Below, one piece after another: positions 44,321 through 52,894 of a stretch of DNA of 64,000 bases. Numbering within the stretch: the stretch's first letter is position 1; the number at the start of each line of letters is the position of its first letter. This DNA is from Tabrizicola sp. (GTDB lineage: Bacteria > Pseudomonadota > Alphaproteobacteria > Rhodobacterales > Rhodobacteraceae). The notes under the pieces are model-generated. The model was not told the origin of the DNA and did not search any database. It saw only the letters and a list, made by a program, of their open reading frames with translations. The stretch spans positions 1 through 64,000 of the forward strand of contig NZ_JAEULO010000042.1 of the NCBI RefSeq assembly GCF_016793705.1. The letters run 5' to 3'. Both the position numbers and the translations under genes were made by a program.

Positions 44321-45433
44321 TCAGGCGACCGGGTTCAGCGCCTTGTTGTAGGGGTGCCAGTCGGCGATATCGGGATAGTGCTGGCGGCGCCAGTCCTTCA
44401 CCCGGCGATTCATGATCCGCTTCCACAAGGGCGGCACCATCGCGGCCATGGTCATCAGCGGATAGCCGTAGGGAAGCTGCGGGGCCTCGTCCTGCCCATA
44501 GGTCTGCAAGACGGGAAAGCGGCGGTCGGGCTTGTAGTGATGGTCGGAATGGCGCTGGAGGTTGATCAGAAGCCAGTTCGAGGCCTTGTGGTCCGCGTTC
44601 CAGCTGTGGCGGGGCAGGACGCGTTCGTATTTCCCCTCGCCCAGGTGGCGGCGCGTCAGGCCGTAGTGCTCGACATAATTCACCAGCTCCAGCTGCCAGA
44701 TCGCGGTGACGGCCTGGACCATGAACAGGCCGAGGCCGGTCCAGCCGCCCAAGGCGAGGGCCAGCGCCAGGAAGGCGGCTTGCAGCGCGGCATAGCGCCA
44801 GAAGGGGTTGGTCCGGTGCCACCACGGCAGCCCCTTCCGCGCCAGCATCGCGGCCTCGGCGTGCCAGGCTGAGCGCGGGCATTGCCCCAGGACGCGGGGG
44901 AAGAAGCGGTGGAAGCCCTCGTTGTAGCGCGCGGTCACCGGGTCGCGCGGGGTGCCGACATGGATGTGGTGGACGCGCAGGTGTTCCGAGCGGAAGTGGG
45001 AATAGAGGACCGAGGCGAGCAGGAGGTCGGCCAGCCAGCGTTCGAGGCGGGATTTCTGGTGCATCAGCTCATGCGCGTAGTTGATACCGATGGTGCCGGA
45101 GACGACGCCCATGCCGAAGAAGAGACCGATCTTCTCGCCGGGGGCAAGGTGGGCGGCGCGGGGGACATACCAGAGCATCGTCACGAGGAGGGCGAACTGG
45201 ATCGGGAACCAGACCAGCGTGACGGCGCGGTAGGCGGTGAGCGCGGTCTCGGGCGTTGCCGGGTCGGGGTTGTCGGTGTTCCGGCCGGTGATCGCGTCGA
45301 GAAGGGTGAAGAGCCACCAGGTGACGAGCGGCAAAAGCGCGATGGTCCAGCCGCCCATGATCATGCCGAGGACGGCGAGGGGCGGCAGGCCGAGGGACAG
45401 CCAGAACGGCAGGGGTTTGGGGAGCGGGCTCAT
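44321..45433 (-). CDS. AlkB/XylM-type membrane di-iron hydroxylase (alkane 1-monooxygenase family)
   Basis: A 370-residue integral-membrane protein with about six hydrophobic segments and the three histidine clusters of the family: HELMHQKSR, HLRVHHIHVGTPRD and LQRHSDHHYKPDRRFPVLQ, plus NYVEHYG between the second and third. Members hydroxylate alkane termini or related hydrocarbons using rubredoxin electrons. No rubredoxin gene is adjacent. The ATG at 45433 (MSPLPKPLPFW) is chosen over an upstream in-frame codon at 45469. Confidence 0.88.
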   Translation of the reverse strand: MSPLPKPLPFWLSLGLPPLAVLGMIMGGWTIALLPLVTWWLFTLLDAITGRNTDNPDPATPETALTAYRAVTLVWFPIQFALLVTMLWYVPRAAHLAPGEKIGLFFGMGVVSGTIGINYAHELMHQKSRLERWLADLLLASVLYSHFRSEHLRVHHIHVGTPRDPVTARYNEGFHRFFPRVLGQCPRSAWHAEAAMLARKGLPWWHRTNPFWRYAALQAAFLALALALGGWTGLGLFMVQAVTAIWQLELVNYVEHYGLTRRHLGEGKYERVLPRHSWNADHKASNWLLINLQRHSDHHYKPDRRFPVLQTYGQDEAPQLPYGYPLMTMAAMVPPLWKRIMNRRVKDWRRQHYPDIADWHPYNKALNPVA

Positions 45434-45490
45434 GGGCCGGGAGTGTAGCGGAACGGGCGGCGGGCTCAACGGGCGAGGGTGTCGCGGTTA

Positions 45491-45530
45491 CCCCCCACCC
45501 CCAACCCCTCCCCACGAGGGGGAGGGGAGG
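45491..45530. repeat. C/G-rich palindromic repeat, intergenic copy
   Basis: CCCCCCACCCCCAACCCCTC followed by CCCACGAGGGGGAGGGGAGG. Its reverse complement aligns with the repeat at 33541 (CCTCCC...GTGGGG...GGGTGGGG). It lies between the AlkB-like start and the mutY stop. Confidence 0.65.
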
Positions 45531-45544
45531 CGCTTGGCGAGGTT

Positions 45545-46588
45545 TCAGCTCTCGATTTCATGCCGGGCGAGGTCCCAGGCCTTGCGCATGACGGTGGGCA
45601 GGGCGCCGGAGCGGAAGTCATGGCGGGGGACGAAGTCGCCGCGTGTTGGAGGGCCGTAAAGGCGGGCGGTGAGGACGGTCAGGATCAGGTGGAAATGGGT
45701 GAAGGTGTGGCGGACCTCGCCGATTGCGTGCCAGTCGGCGGAAGCTGGGGCGGGGCCGCCCTGCCCGTCCCAGCCGTCACCCGGAATGCCGAGCATCCCG
45801 CCGAGGAGGCCCCTGTCGGGACGGCGTTCGAGGAGGATGGCCCCGTCGCGGTGGCCGAGCCAGAGAGTGCCGTGGCGGGTGGGTTTCTCGGGTTTCGGGG
45901 ATTTGCGGGGCAGGTCGGTCTGCACGCCCTCGGCGCGGGCGAGGCAGGCATGGGTCCAGGGGCAGATGCCGCAGGCGGGGGAGCGCGGGGTGCAGATCGT
46001 TGCGCCGAGGTCCATGATCGCCTGCGCATAGTCTCCGGGGCGGATGGCGGGGGTGAGGCGGGCGGCCAGCGTGGTGAGTTCCGCCTTGGCGGCGGGGAGC
46101 GGGGTTTCGACCAGGCGGAGGCGGGCGATCACCCGCTCGACATTGCCGTCGACCACGGTGGCGGGTTCGTCGAAGGCGATGGCGGCGATGGCGGACGCGG
46201 TGTAGGGGCCGATGCCGGGAAGGGTCAGCAGGCCCTCGCGGGTGTCCGGGAACCGGCCCCCGTGATCGGCCACGACGGCCCGGGCGCATTTCAGCAGATT
46301 CCGGGCGCGGGCGTAGTAGCCGAGGCCGGCCCATTCGCCCATGACATCGGCGTCCGGCGCAGCGGCGAGCGCGGCGACGGTGGGCCAGCGGGCGGTGAAG
46401 CGGTGGAAGTAGTCCTTCACGGCTGCCACCGTGGTCTGCTGCAGCATCACCTCGGACAGCCAGACGCGATAGGGGTCGGGACGGATGCCTGCGGCGCAGT
46501 CCAGCGGGCTGACGCGCCAGGGCATCACCCGGGCGTGGCGGTCGTACCAGGCGAGGAGTTGCGTGGAGAGGGATTCGGGGTCCTGCAT
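45545..46588 (-). CDS. mutY: A/G-specific adenine glycosylase
   Basis: Removes adenine mispaired with 8-oxoguanine. A 347-residue HhH-GPD enzyme. The catalytic acid lies in LSEVMLQQTTV, the HhH segment is LPGIGPYTASAIAAIAF and the catalytic Asp is in VVDGNVERV. The [4Fe-4S] loop is C-x6-C-x2-C-x5-C (CTPRSPACGICPWTHAC). A C-terminal MutT-like domain recognises 8-oxoG. Divergent from the DUF721 gene. Confidence 0.95.
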   Translation of the reverse strand: MQDPESLSTQLLAWYDRHARVMPWRVSPLDCAAGIRPDPYRVWLSEVMLQQTTVAAVKDYFHRFTARWPTVAALAAAPDADVMGEWAGLGYYARARNLLKCARAVVADHGGRFPDTREGLLTLPGIGPYTASAIAAIAFDEPATVVDGNVERVIARLRLVETPLPAAKAELTTLAARLTPAIRPGDYAQAIMDLGATICTPRSPACGICPWTHACLARAEGVQTDLPRKSPKPEKPTRHGTLWLGHRDGAILLERRPDRGLLGGMLGIPGDGWDGQGGPAPASADWHAIGEVRHTFTHFHLILTVLTARLYGPPTRGDFVPRHDFRSGALPTVMRKAWDLARHEIES

Positions 46589-46752
46589 CGGGGCGAAGAT
46601 AGCGGACGGGCGGCGGCGGGCCAGAGGAGTTGCGCGGGGCTCCGATAACCCTCGAATGACGCAATGTTTATTCCTGTTTCAGCCTTCGCTCTGGCGGGGG
46701 CGGCCCCTTGCGGTAGAATGCGGGGCAAGGACAGGAGCCCCTTGAACCCCAG

Positions 46753-47277
46753 ATGAGCCGCAAGCCCCTCCCCTCTCCCAGTGCCGACCACCGGATGCGG
46801 GGGTTCGAACCGGCCTTCGGGCTGATGAAGGACGCCGTCCGCGCGGCGGGGGAATCGCGGGGCTTCGCCGTGGCCCGGCTGCTCACCCATTGGGCCGAGG
46901 CGGTGGGCGAGGAGATGGCGCGGAAGACCCGGCCGGTGAAGATCGGCTACGGCAAGGGCGGGATGGGCGCGACGCTGACGCTTCTGGTCAAACCCGCCGA
47001 GGCGCCGATGGTGCAGATGGAACTGCCGCAGCTGAAGGAGCGGGTGAACGCCGTCTACGGCTATTCGGCCATCAGCCATATCCACCTGACCCAGACGGCG
47101 GCCACCGGATTTGCCGAGGGGCAGGCGGAATTCACCCCGGCACCGAAGACCGCGAAGCCCGCCGATCCGGCCACCACCGCCAGGGCGCAGGCCGTGGCAG
47201 AGGGCGTGACGGACCCTTCGTTGCGCGGCGCGCTTGAACAGCTGGCACAAAACATCTTAACTCGCCCGCGATCCTGA
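46753..47277 (+). CDS. DUF721 (DciA-like) domain protein
   Basis: A 174-residue basic protein whose N-terminal half (LLTHWAEAVGEEMARKTRPVKI) matches DUF721. DciA, the DUF721 replicative-helicase loader operator, is the best-known relative, but alphaproteobacterial members of this size are not characterised and may differ. In relatives it sits between mutY and a DsbA gene, as here. The dsbA start is 30 bp downstream. Confidence 0.8.
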   Translation: MSRKPLPSPSADHRMRGFEPAFGLMKDAVRAAGESRGFAVARLLTHWAEAVGEEMARKTRPVKIGYGKGGMGATLTLLVKPAEAPMVQMELPQLKERVNAVYGYSAISHIHLTQTAATGFAEGQAEFTPAPKTAKPADPATTARAQAVAEGVTDPSLRGALEQLAQNILTRPRS

Positions 47278-47306
47278 GATCCGGAATGCACGAAGGACCC
47301 TTACCC

Positions 47307-47942
47307 ATGATGAAACTGAACCGCCGGGCGATGATCGCCCTTGCCGCAGCCGCCACCGCGGCGATGACCCCGGCGCTGGCGCAGGAAACCACCACCGCCG
47401 AGACGCCCGCTGCCGCCGGCCCCGGCGACTTCTCGCTGGGTTCGCCCGATGCCAAGGTGAAGATGGTGGAATATGCCAGCTTCACCTGCCCGCATTGCGC
47501 GCATTTCCATGACACCGTCTTCGGCCAGCTGAAGAAGGATTATATCGACACCGGCAAGGTCCACTTCACCCTGCGCGAGGTCTATTTCGACCGCTACGGC
47601 CTCTGGGCCGCGCTGATCGCCCGCTGCGGCGGCGAGATGAAGTATTTCGGCATCCAGGACATGCTGTTCGCCAAGCAGGCGGAATGGGCCGGGTCCGACG
47701 ATCCGGCGCAGGTGGTCGCGAACCTGAAGACCCTCGGCCGCTCTGCCGGGCTGGAAGATGCGGCGATGGACGCCTGCCTGAACGACACCGCCAATGCCGA
47801 GGCGCTGATCAAGCAGTTCCAGACCAATTTCGAGGCCGACGGGGTGGAAGGCACGCCGACGCTGTTCGTCAACGGCACGAAATATTCCAACATGGCCTAT
47901 GAGGACCTGAAGCCGATCCTCGACGCCGAGCTGGCGAAGTAG
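47307..47942 (+). CDS. DsbA family periplasmic thiol oxidoreductase
   Basis: A 211-residue exported thioredoxin-fold protein. Signal peptide MMKLNRRAMIALAAAATAAMTPALA, active site CPHC (Cys61, Cys64) in YASFTCPHCAHFHD and cis-Pro in VEGTPTLFVNG. It introduces or isomerises disulfides in the periplasm. Of two adjacent ATG codons I use the first (47307); the frame is open seven codons further. The stop codon abuts the ATG of the CoA transferase. Confidence 0.92.
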   Translation: MMKLNRRAMIALAAAATAAMTPALAQETTTAETPAAAGPGDFSLGSPDAKVKMVEYASFTCPHCAHFHDTVFGQLKKDYIDTGKVHFTLREVYFDRYGLWAALIARCGGEMKYFGIQDMLFAKQAEWAGSDDPAQVVANLKTLGRSAGLEDAAMDACLNDTANAEALIKQFQTNFEADGVEGTPTLFVNGTKYSNMAYEDLKPILDAELAK

Positions 47943-49079
47943 ATGGCTGCACCGCTGGAGGGGGTCCGCGTCATCGAACTGGCGCGGATTCTGGCTGGCC
48001 CCTGGGCCGGGCAGACGCTGGCCGACCTTGGCGCCGACGTGATCAAGGTCGAGGCGCCCGAAGGCGACGACACCCGCCGCTGGGGACCTCCGTTCATCGA
48101 AAGCCACGGCGAGACAACCGCCGCCTATTTCCACTCGGCGAACCGGGGGAAGCGCTCGATCACCTGCGATTTCCGCACCGCCGAGGGGCAGGAGATCGTC
48201 CGCAAGCTGGTGGCGGATGCGGATGTGGTGATCGAGAACTTCAAGGTGGGCGGGCTGGCCAAATACGGGCTGGATTGGGAGAGCCTGGGCAAGGTGAACC
48301 CGCGGCTGATCTATTGCTCGATCACCGGCTTCGGGCAGGACGGGCCCTATGCCCATCGCGCGGGGTACGACTTCATCATCCAGGGCATGTCCGGGCTGAT
48401 GAGCGTCACCGGCGCGCCGGACGGCCAGCCGCAGAAGGTGGGCGTCGCCGTCACCGACATCTTCACCGGAATCTATGCGGCAACGGCGATCCTTGCCGCA
48501 CTGGTGCAGCGCGGGCGGACGGGCGAGGGCCAGCAGATCGACATGGCGCTGCTCGACGTGGCGACCAGCGTGATGGCGAACCAGGCGATGAACTATCTGG
48601 CCTCGGGCAAGGCGCCGGGCCTGATGGGGAACGCGCATCCGAACCTCGCGCCCTATGCGGCGTTCGACTGCAAGGACGGCTGGCTGATCCTGGCCACCGG
48701 GAACGACGGGCAGTACCAGCGGCTGTGCCGGATCCTGGGGCTGGAGGGGATGGTATCGGACCCGAAATTCCTCACCAACGCCGACCGGATCGCCAACCGG
48801 GTGGAGATGACCGCGCGGCTGACGGCGGCAACGAAGACCTGGGCGAAGGTGGATTTGCTGGCGGCCTGCGAGGCGGAGGGCGTCCCGGCGGGACCGATCA
48901 ACGATCTGGCCGAGGTTTTCGCCGATCCGCAGGTCGTGGCGCGCGGGATGCAGATCACACCCGAAGGAATGAAGGGCGTGCGCAGCCCGATGACCTTCTC
49001 GGGCGCAGAACTGGCACTGGACCGGCCTGCGCCAAGGTTGGGGCAGCATCAGGATGAGGTGTTGAAATCGGGTGTCTAA
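47943..49079 (+). CDS. CaiB/BaiF (class III) CoA transferase
   Basis: A 378-residue enzyme that moves CoA between carboxylic acids through an aspartyl-CoA intermediate. N-terminal PLEGVRVIELARILAGPWAGQ, the catalytic Asp in AGYDFIIQGMSGLM, and LDVATSVMANQAMNYL are typical. Substrates cannot be assigned. It starts immediately after the dsbA stop with no intervening base, yet has no obvious functional link to it. The stop codon TAA lies inside a palindrome shared with convergent lpxK. Confidence 0.9.
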   Translation: MAAPLEGVRVIELARILAGPWAGQTLADLGADVIKVEAPEGDDTRRWGPPFIESHGETTAAYFHSANRGKRSITCDFRTAEGQEIVRKLVADADVVIENFKVGGLAKYGLDWESLGKVNPRLIYCSITGFGQDGPYAHRAGYDFIIQGMSGLMSVTGAPDGQPQKVGVAVTDIFTGIYAATAILAALVQRGRTGEGQQIDMALLDVATSVMANQAMNYLASGKAPGLMGNAHPNLAPYAAFDCKDGWLILATGNDGQYQRLCRILGLEGMVSDPKFLTNADRIANRVEMTARLTAATKTWAKVDLLAACEAEGVPAGPINDLAEVFADPQVVARGMQITPEGMKGVRSPMTFSGAELALDRPAPRLGQHQDEVLKSGV

Positions 49080-49106
49080 AATTCTTCTAGAAAAATTTTA
49101 GACACC
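49071..49106. terminator. Bidirectional hairpin carrying both convergent stop codons
   Basis: GGTGTCTAAAATT pairs with AATTTTAGACACC (13-bp perfect arms) around an inner TTCTAGAA palindrome with one mismatch. The TAA in each arm is the stop codon of the CoA transferase (49077-49079) and of lpxK (49098-49100) respectively. Related to the GTCTAA...TTAGAC hairpin at 60231. Confidence 0.8.
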
Positions 49107-50084
49107 AACCTTCGTCAAGGCTGCATCCATCGCCGACCAGTCCTCGACCTTTAGCCGCACCACCAGTGTCAGCACCTTCGCCCGCCACTGCGGCGGCAGG
49201 CGGGCGGCATCCTTTTCCGTGGTGACAAGCTGAGCACCTGCTGCGGCGGCTTCCATCTCAAGCCGCCGCAACAACGTTTCCGACAGGGTCTCATGATCTC
49301 CCAGCGCCTCGCCGCGCACCAGTTCCGCCCCCTCGGCCCGCAACGAAGCGAAGAAGCGCGACGGGTCGGCGATCCCGGCAAATGCGAGCAAGCGCTCACC
49401 TTTCCAGTCCATGCCCATCCGCAGGGGCTGCAACTGCCCGCGCAGGCGGGGGAGGCCGGTTGGGTCCCACTGGGCGTCGAACCGGGTCTGGGCGGCGGCG
49501 TCGCCGATGGTGAGCAGGAGATCGGCGCGGGCAAGGCCGGTGGCGACGGGCTCGCGCAGGGGGCCGGCGGGAAGGCAGCGCCCGTTGCCGAAGCCGCGCG
49601 CTGCATCAACGACGACAAGGGAGAGTAAGGACCTCACGGCAGGATTCTGGAACCCGTCGTCCAACAGGATCACCTGCGCCCCGGCCGCCTCGGCGGAGCG
49701 GACTCCGGCGGCGCGGTCCTTCGCCACCCAGACCGGGGCGAAGGCGGACAGGAGCAGGGGCTCGTCGCCGACCTCCCCCGCGGAATGGCGGCCCTCCACC
49801 ACCCGCACCGGGCCTTCCAGCCGCCCGCCATAGCCCCGGCTGACGACATGAACCTTGCGGCCCCGGGCGGTCAAGCGCTCGACCAACGCAATGACCGTCG
49901 GAGTCTTGCCCGCGCCCCCGACGGTCAGGTTGCCGACGCAGATCACCGGGACCTGCGGGGCATAGCCCGGTTGACGCAACCGGCGCGCGGTGCCTGCGGC
50001 ATAGAGCCAGCCGAGCGGGGCCAAAAGGCGCGGAAGAAGGCCCGGATGGGCGGGCGGGCGCCACCAGAAGGCGGGCGCGCGCAT
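49098..50084 (-). CDS. lpxK: Tetraacyldisaccharide 4'-kinase
   Basis: Phosphorylates the 4' position of the lipid A disaccharide precursor. A 328-residue membrane-associated kinase with one N-terminal hydrophobic helix. The P-loop is VGNLTVGGAGKTP at about residues 51-63. The DDGFQNPAV motif is present, the region that holds the catalytic aspartates. It follows waaA with a 1-bp TGATG overlap, as in many Gram-negative lipid A clusters. Confidence 0.95.
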   Translation of the reverse strand: MRAPAFWWRPPAHPGLLPRLLAPLGWLYAAGTARRLRQPGYAPQVPVICVGNLTVGGAGKTPTVIALVERLTARGRKVHVVSRGYGGRLEGPVRVVEGRHSAGEVGDEPLLLSAFAPVWVAKDRAAGVRSAEAAGAQVILLDDGFQNPAVRSLLSLVVVDAARGFGNGRCLPAGPLREPVATGLARADLLLTIGDAAAQTRFDAQWDPTGLPRLRGQLQPLRMGMDWKGERLLAFAGIADPSRFFASLRAEGAELVRGEALGDHETLSETLLRRLEMEAAAAGAQLVTTEKDAARLPPQWRAKVLTLVVRLKVEDWSAMDAALTKVGV

Positions 50085-51277
50085 CAGTCTTCCCCGTACA
50101 TGATCGCGCGGAGGCGGCCCAGGATGCCCTCGGTCACCTCGGCCCCGTCGCTCGCCACTTCCCAGGCCGATTGCGCCAGCCGGGCTGCGCGGTCCGGCGC
50201 GAGCAGATCGCCCAGTGCGTCGCCCAGGTCATTGGCCGACGCCACCGCCCGTGTCGCGCGTGCCGCGCCGAGACGCCCGAACACCGGCCCGGTCACGCCC
50301 GTGCGCGGTCCGTGCAGGATTGCCGAGCCGAGCGCCGCCGCCTCCATCGGGCTGCGGGTCGGGCCCTTGCCCAGCAGGGTGCCGCCCAGGAACGAGACCG
50401 GGGCGAGGCGATACCAGAGCCCGTATTCGGCGGGATTGTCGACGATGAAGACCTCGATCTCGGGCTCCGGCTCCTCTTCCTGCGCGCGCTGCGCCACCGC
50501 CCAGCCCTCGGCTTCCAGCCGCACGGAAAGGGGGACGCTGCGGGCCGGGTCCTCTGGCATCAGGATCAGGAGCAGCCGGTGCGAATGCTGGAGCGCCTTG
50601 CGATGAGCGTGCAGGACCGCTGCCTCCTCGGCCTCGATCACTCCCGCGGCGAACCAGACCGGGCGGGCGGCGAGCAGCCGGGTCAGCGCCGTGCGTTCGG
50701 CCTCCAGCCCCGGCAGGACGATGGCTTCCTCCTCCATCCGGCCCGTCACCGCGACCGAGGAGAGCGCCGCGCCGCCCTTGCGGAAGGCCCGCGCCGCCGC
50801 CTCGTCCACCGCCAGGATCGCCCGGAACCGCGCCAGCGCCGAGCGCATCAGGCCGGGATACCAGCCGTCGCGCTCGCGCAGGAAGGCTGGGGCCTTGGCA
50901 TTTACCAGAAGCATCGGGATCTGCCGCTCGCCCGCCTCATGCATCACGGCGGGGCGCAGCTGGCCCCCGGCGAACAGTGCGATCTCGGGACGCCAATGGT
51001 CCAGGAAAGCCCGCGCATCGACCGGGCTGTCCACCGGCGGCGGCTGCAGGATCACCCCCGGCAGGGGCGGCATCGCGACCGGGGCGGTCAAAAGGACCGG
51101 GAGCCCGTCCTCCTCGACCAGGCGCCGGGCCAGCGCCCGCATCGGGCTGACCAGCCCCTCGCCCGGCGCGTGCAGCCACAGAAGCCGCCCGGCGGGACGG
51201 GACGGGCGGGATGCGCCCTCGCCCGGCTCGCGCCGCTGGCCCAGGTTGTAAAGCGTCAGGCCAAGCGGGGAGGCCAT
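50084..51277 (-). CDS. waaA: 3-deoxy-D-manno-octulosonic acid transferase
   Basis: Adds Kdo to lipid IVA using CMP-Kdo. A 397-residue GT-B enzyme (GT30): N-terminal acceptor domain, then PVTGRMEE-like and SFLGGTLLGKGPTRSPMEAAALG, the conserved donor-domain block. The usual GASVGE catalytic motif appears as LHAPGEG, a divergent but recognisable form. Upstream of lpxK and 3 bp downstream of the DUF4170 gene, so DUF4170-waaA-lpxK form an operon. Confidence 0.93.
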   Translation of the reverse strand: MASPLGLTLYNLGQRREPGEGASRPSRPAGRLLWLHAPGEGLVSPMRALARRLVEEDGLPVLLTAPVAMPPLPGVILQPPPVDSPVDARAFLDHWRPEIALFAGGQLRPAVMHEAGERQIPMLLVNAKAPAFLRERDGWYPGLMRSALARFRAILAVDEAAARAFRKGGAALSSVAVTGRMEEEAIVLPGLEAERTALTRLLAARPVWFAAGVIEAEEAAVLHAHRKALQHSHRLLLILMPEDPARSVPLSVRLEAEGWAVAQRAQEEEPEPEIEVFIVDNPAEYGLWYRLAPVSFLGGTLLGKGPTRSPMEAAALGSAILHGPRTGVTGPVFGRLGAARATRAVASANDLGDALGDLLAPDRAARLAQSAWEVASDGAEVTEGILGRLRAIMYGED

Positions 51278-51280
51278 GGC

Positions 51281-51526
51281 TCAGTCGCCCAGCTCCTCGG
51301 TGGGAGAGCCGGGCTTCGCCTCGTCGCGCAGCCGGTGGATATGGGCAATGAAGTAGCGCATGTGGGCATTGTCGACCGTGCGCTGCGCCTCGGCTTTCCA
51401 GGCCTTGAACGCGCTTTCGTAGTCCGGGAACATGCCGACGATATGGATCCGGCTCACGTCACGGAAGACGTTGGTCTGGGGGTCCGTCAGCTCGCCCCCG
51501 AAGACGAGATGCAGGCGCTGGGTCAT
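51281..51526 (-). CDS. DUF4170 domain protein
   Basis: An 81-residue soluble protein with RLHLVFGGELTDP, DVSRIHIVGMFPDYESAFKAW and AHMRYFIAHIHRL, the DUF4170 pattern. This family is regularly found beside Kdo transferase and lpxK in alphaproteobacteria; its role is unknown. First gene of the lipid A operon here; cysQ, which often precedes it, is absent. Confidence 0.85.
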   Translation of the reverse strand: MTQRLHLVFGGELTDPQTNVFRDVSRIHIVGMFPDYESAFKAWKAEAQRTVDNAHMRYFIAHIHRLRDEAKPGSPTEELGD

Positions 51527-51718
51527 CGTGGGCTCCCTCTGGTTCGACCGCGCGGACCCTATCCGGTTCCGCCCGGGGGGGGAAGTCCATGGCGGGACAC
51601 CTTACCCCCTCGCGCGCAGGCGAAAGGGGCTTGGGACTTGCGCGTGGCGGCATCTCGGCTCACATTTCCGTCAGCGCAGACGGCGGGGCCGCTGCGGATT
51701 TGAAATGGAGGAGTTGAC

Positions 51719-52600
51719 GTGGACGCAGATTTTCTCATCGGCTGGCCTGGGGTCTACCTGGCCATCGCGCTTTTCATCATCCTTTGCATCTTCCTGGGTG
51801 TGCGGATCGTGCCGCAGTCGGAGAAGCATGTGGTGGAACGCTTCGGTCGGCTGCGCGCCGTGCTGGGGCCGGGGATCAACTTCGTGGTGCCCTTCCTCGA
51901 CCGGATCGCGCACAAGGTCTCGGTGCTGGAACGCCAGCTGCCGAACGCCTCGCAGGACGCCATCACCGCCGACAACGTGCTGGTCAAGGTCGAGACCTCG
52001 GTGTTCTACCGGGTGACGGAACCCGAAAAGACCGTCTACCGCATCCGCGACGTGGATGGGGCCATCGCCACGACGGTCGCCGGGATCGTCCGGTCCGAGA
52101 TCGGCAAGCTGGAGCTGGACCAGGTGCAGTCGAACCGGGCGCAACTGATCGAGCGGGTGCGCGAGCAGGTCACGGCCATGGTCGACGACTGGGGGGTCGA
52201 GGTCACGCGGGCGGAAATCCTGGACGTCAACCTGGACGAGGCGACCCGCGCGGCGATGCTGCAACAGCTGAACGCCGAGCGCGCGCGGCGGGCGCAGGTG
52301 ATGGAGGCCGAGGGCAAGAAACGCTCGGTCGAGCTGGCCTCGGACGCCGATCTCTACGCCGCCGAACAGGCCGCCAAGGCGCGGCGGGTGACGGCGGATG
52401 CCGAAGCCTATGCGACGAGCGTGATCGCCGGGGCAATCAAGGAGAACGGGCTGGAAGCGGCGCAGTTCCAGGTCGCGCTGAAGCAGGTCGAGGCCTTGCA
52501 GGCAGTGGCCTCGGGGCAGGGCAAGCAGACGATCCTGGTGCCCGCCAACGCGCTGGAAGCCTTCGGCGATGCGTTCAAGATGCTGAAAGGACGGGCATAA
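51719..52600 (+). CDS. SPFH/stomatin-like membrane protein (QmcA type)
   Basis: A 293-residue protein with one N-terminal membrane helix (VYLAIALFIILCIFLGV) followed by an SPFH/Band 7 domain (VPQSEKHVVERFGRL, TADNVLVKVETSVFYRV) and a helical, Ala/Glu-rich oligomerisation region. QmcA-like proteins scaffold membrane microdomains and often pair with NfeD proteins. The start is GTG at 51719 preceded by GGAGG. The NfeD gene begins 1 bp after the stop codon. Confidence 0.9.
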   Translation: MDADFLIGWPGVYLAIALFIILCIFLGVRIVPQSEKHVVERFGRLRAVLGPGINFVVPFLDRIAHKVSVLERQLPNASQDAITADNVLVKVETSVFYRVTEPEKTVYRIRDVDGAIATTVAGIVRSEIGKLELDQVQSNRAQLIERVREQVTAMVDDWGVEVTRAEILDVNLDEATRAAMLQQLNAERARRAQVMEAEGKKRSVELASDADLYAAEQAAKARRVTADAEAYATSVIAGAIKENGLEAAQFQVALKQVEALQAVASGQGKQTILVPANALEAFGDAFKMLKGRA

Positions 52601-52601
52601 G

Positions 52602-52883
52602 ATGCTGGCGACACTGACCGGAACCTGGTGGGCCTGGGTGATCCTGGGCTTCGCCCTGGGCGTGCTGGAAGTCCTGGCGCCCGGTTTCATCTTCCTCGGC
52701 TTCGCCATCGGGGCGGTCGTGACCGGGGTGCTGGTCGGGATCGGCATCCCCGCCGGGCCCGCCGCACTGATCCTGGTCTTCGCGGTGGTCTCGGTGGTGG
52801 CCTGGCTGGTCCTGCGCCGGACGATGGGGGTGCGCGAGGGTCAGGTGAAGATCTGGGACCGCGACATCAACGACAAACCCTGA
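52602..52883 (+). CDS. Short NfeD-like membrane protein
   Basis: A 93-residue NfeD protein lacking the protease domain. Two to three hydrophobic segments (WAWVILGFALGVLEVLAPGFIF; GPAALILVFAVVSVVAWLVL) precede a short basic tail. It is the usual partner of the SPFH protein encoded directly upstream. The Nudix gene follows after 11 bp. Confidence 0.88.
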   Translation: MLATLTGTWWAWVILGFALGVLEVLAPGFIFLGFAIGAVVTGVLVGIGIPAGPAALILVFAVVSVVAWLVLRRTMGVREGQVKIWDRDINDKP

Positions 52884-52894
52884 GGCTTCACGGC

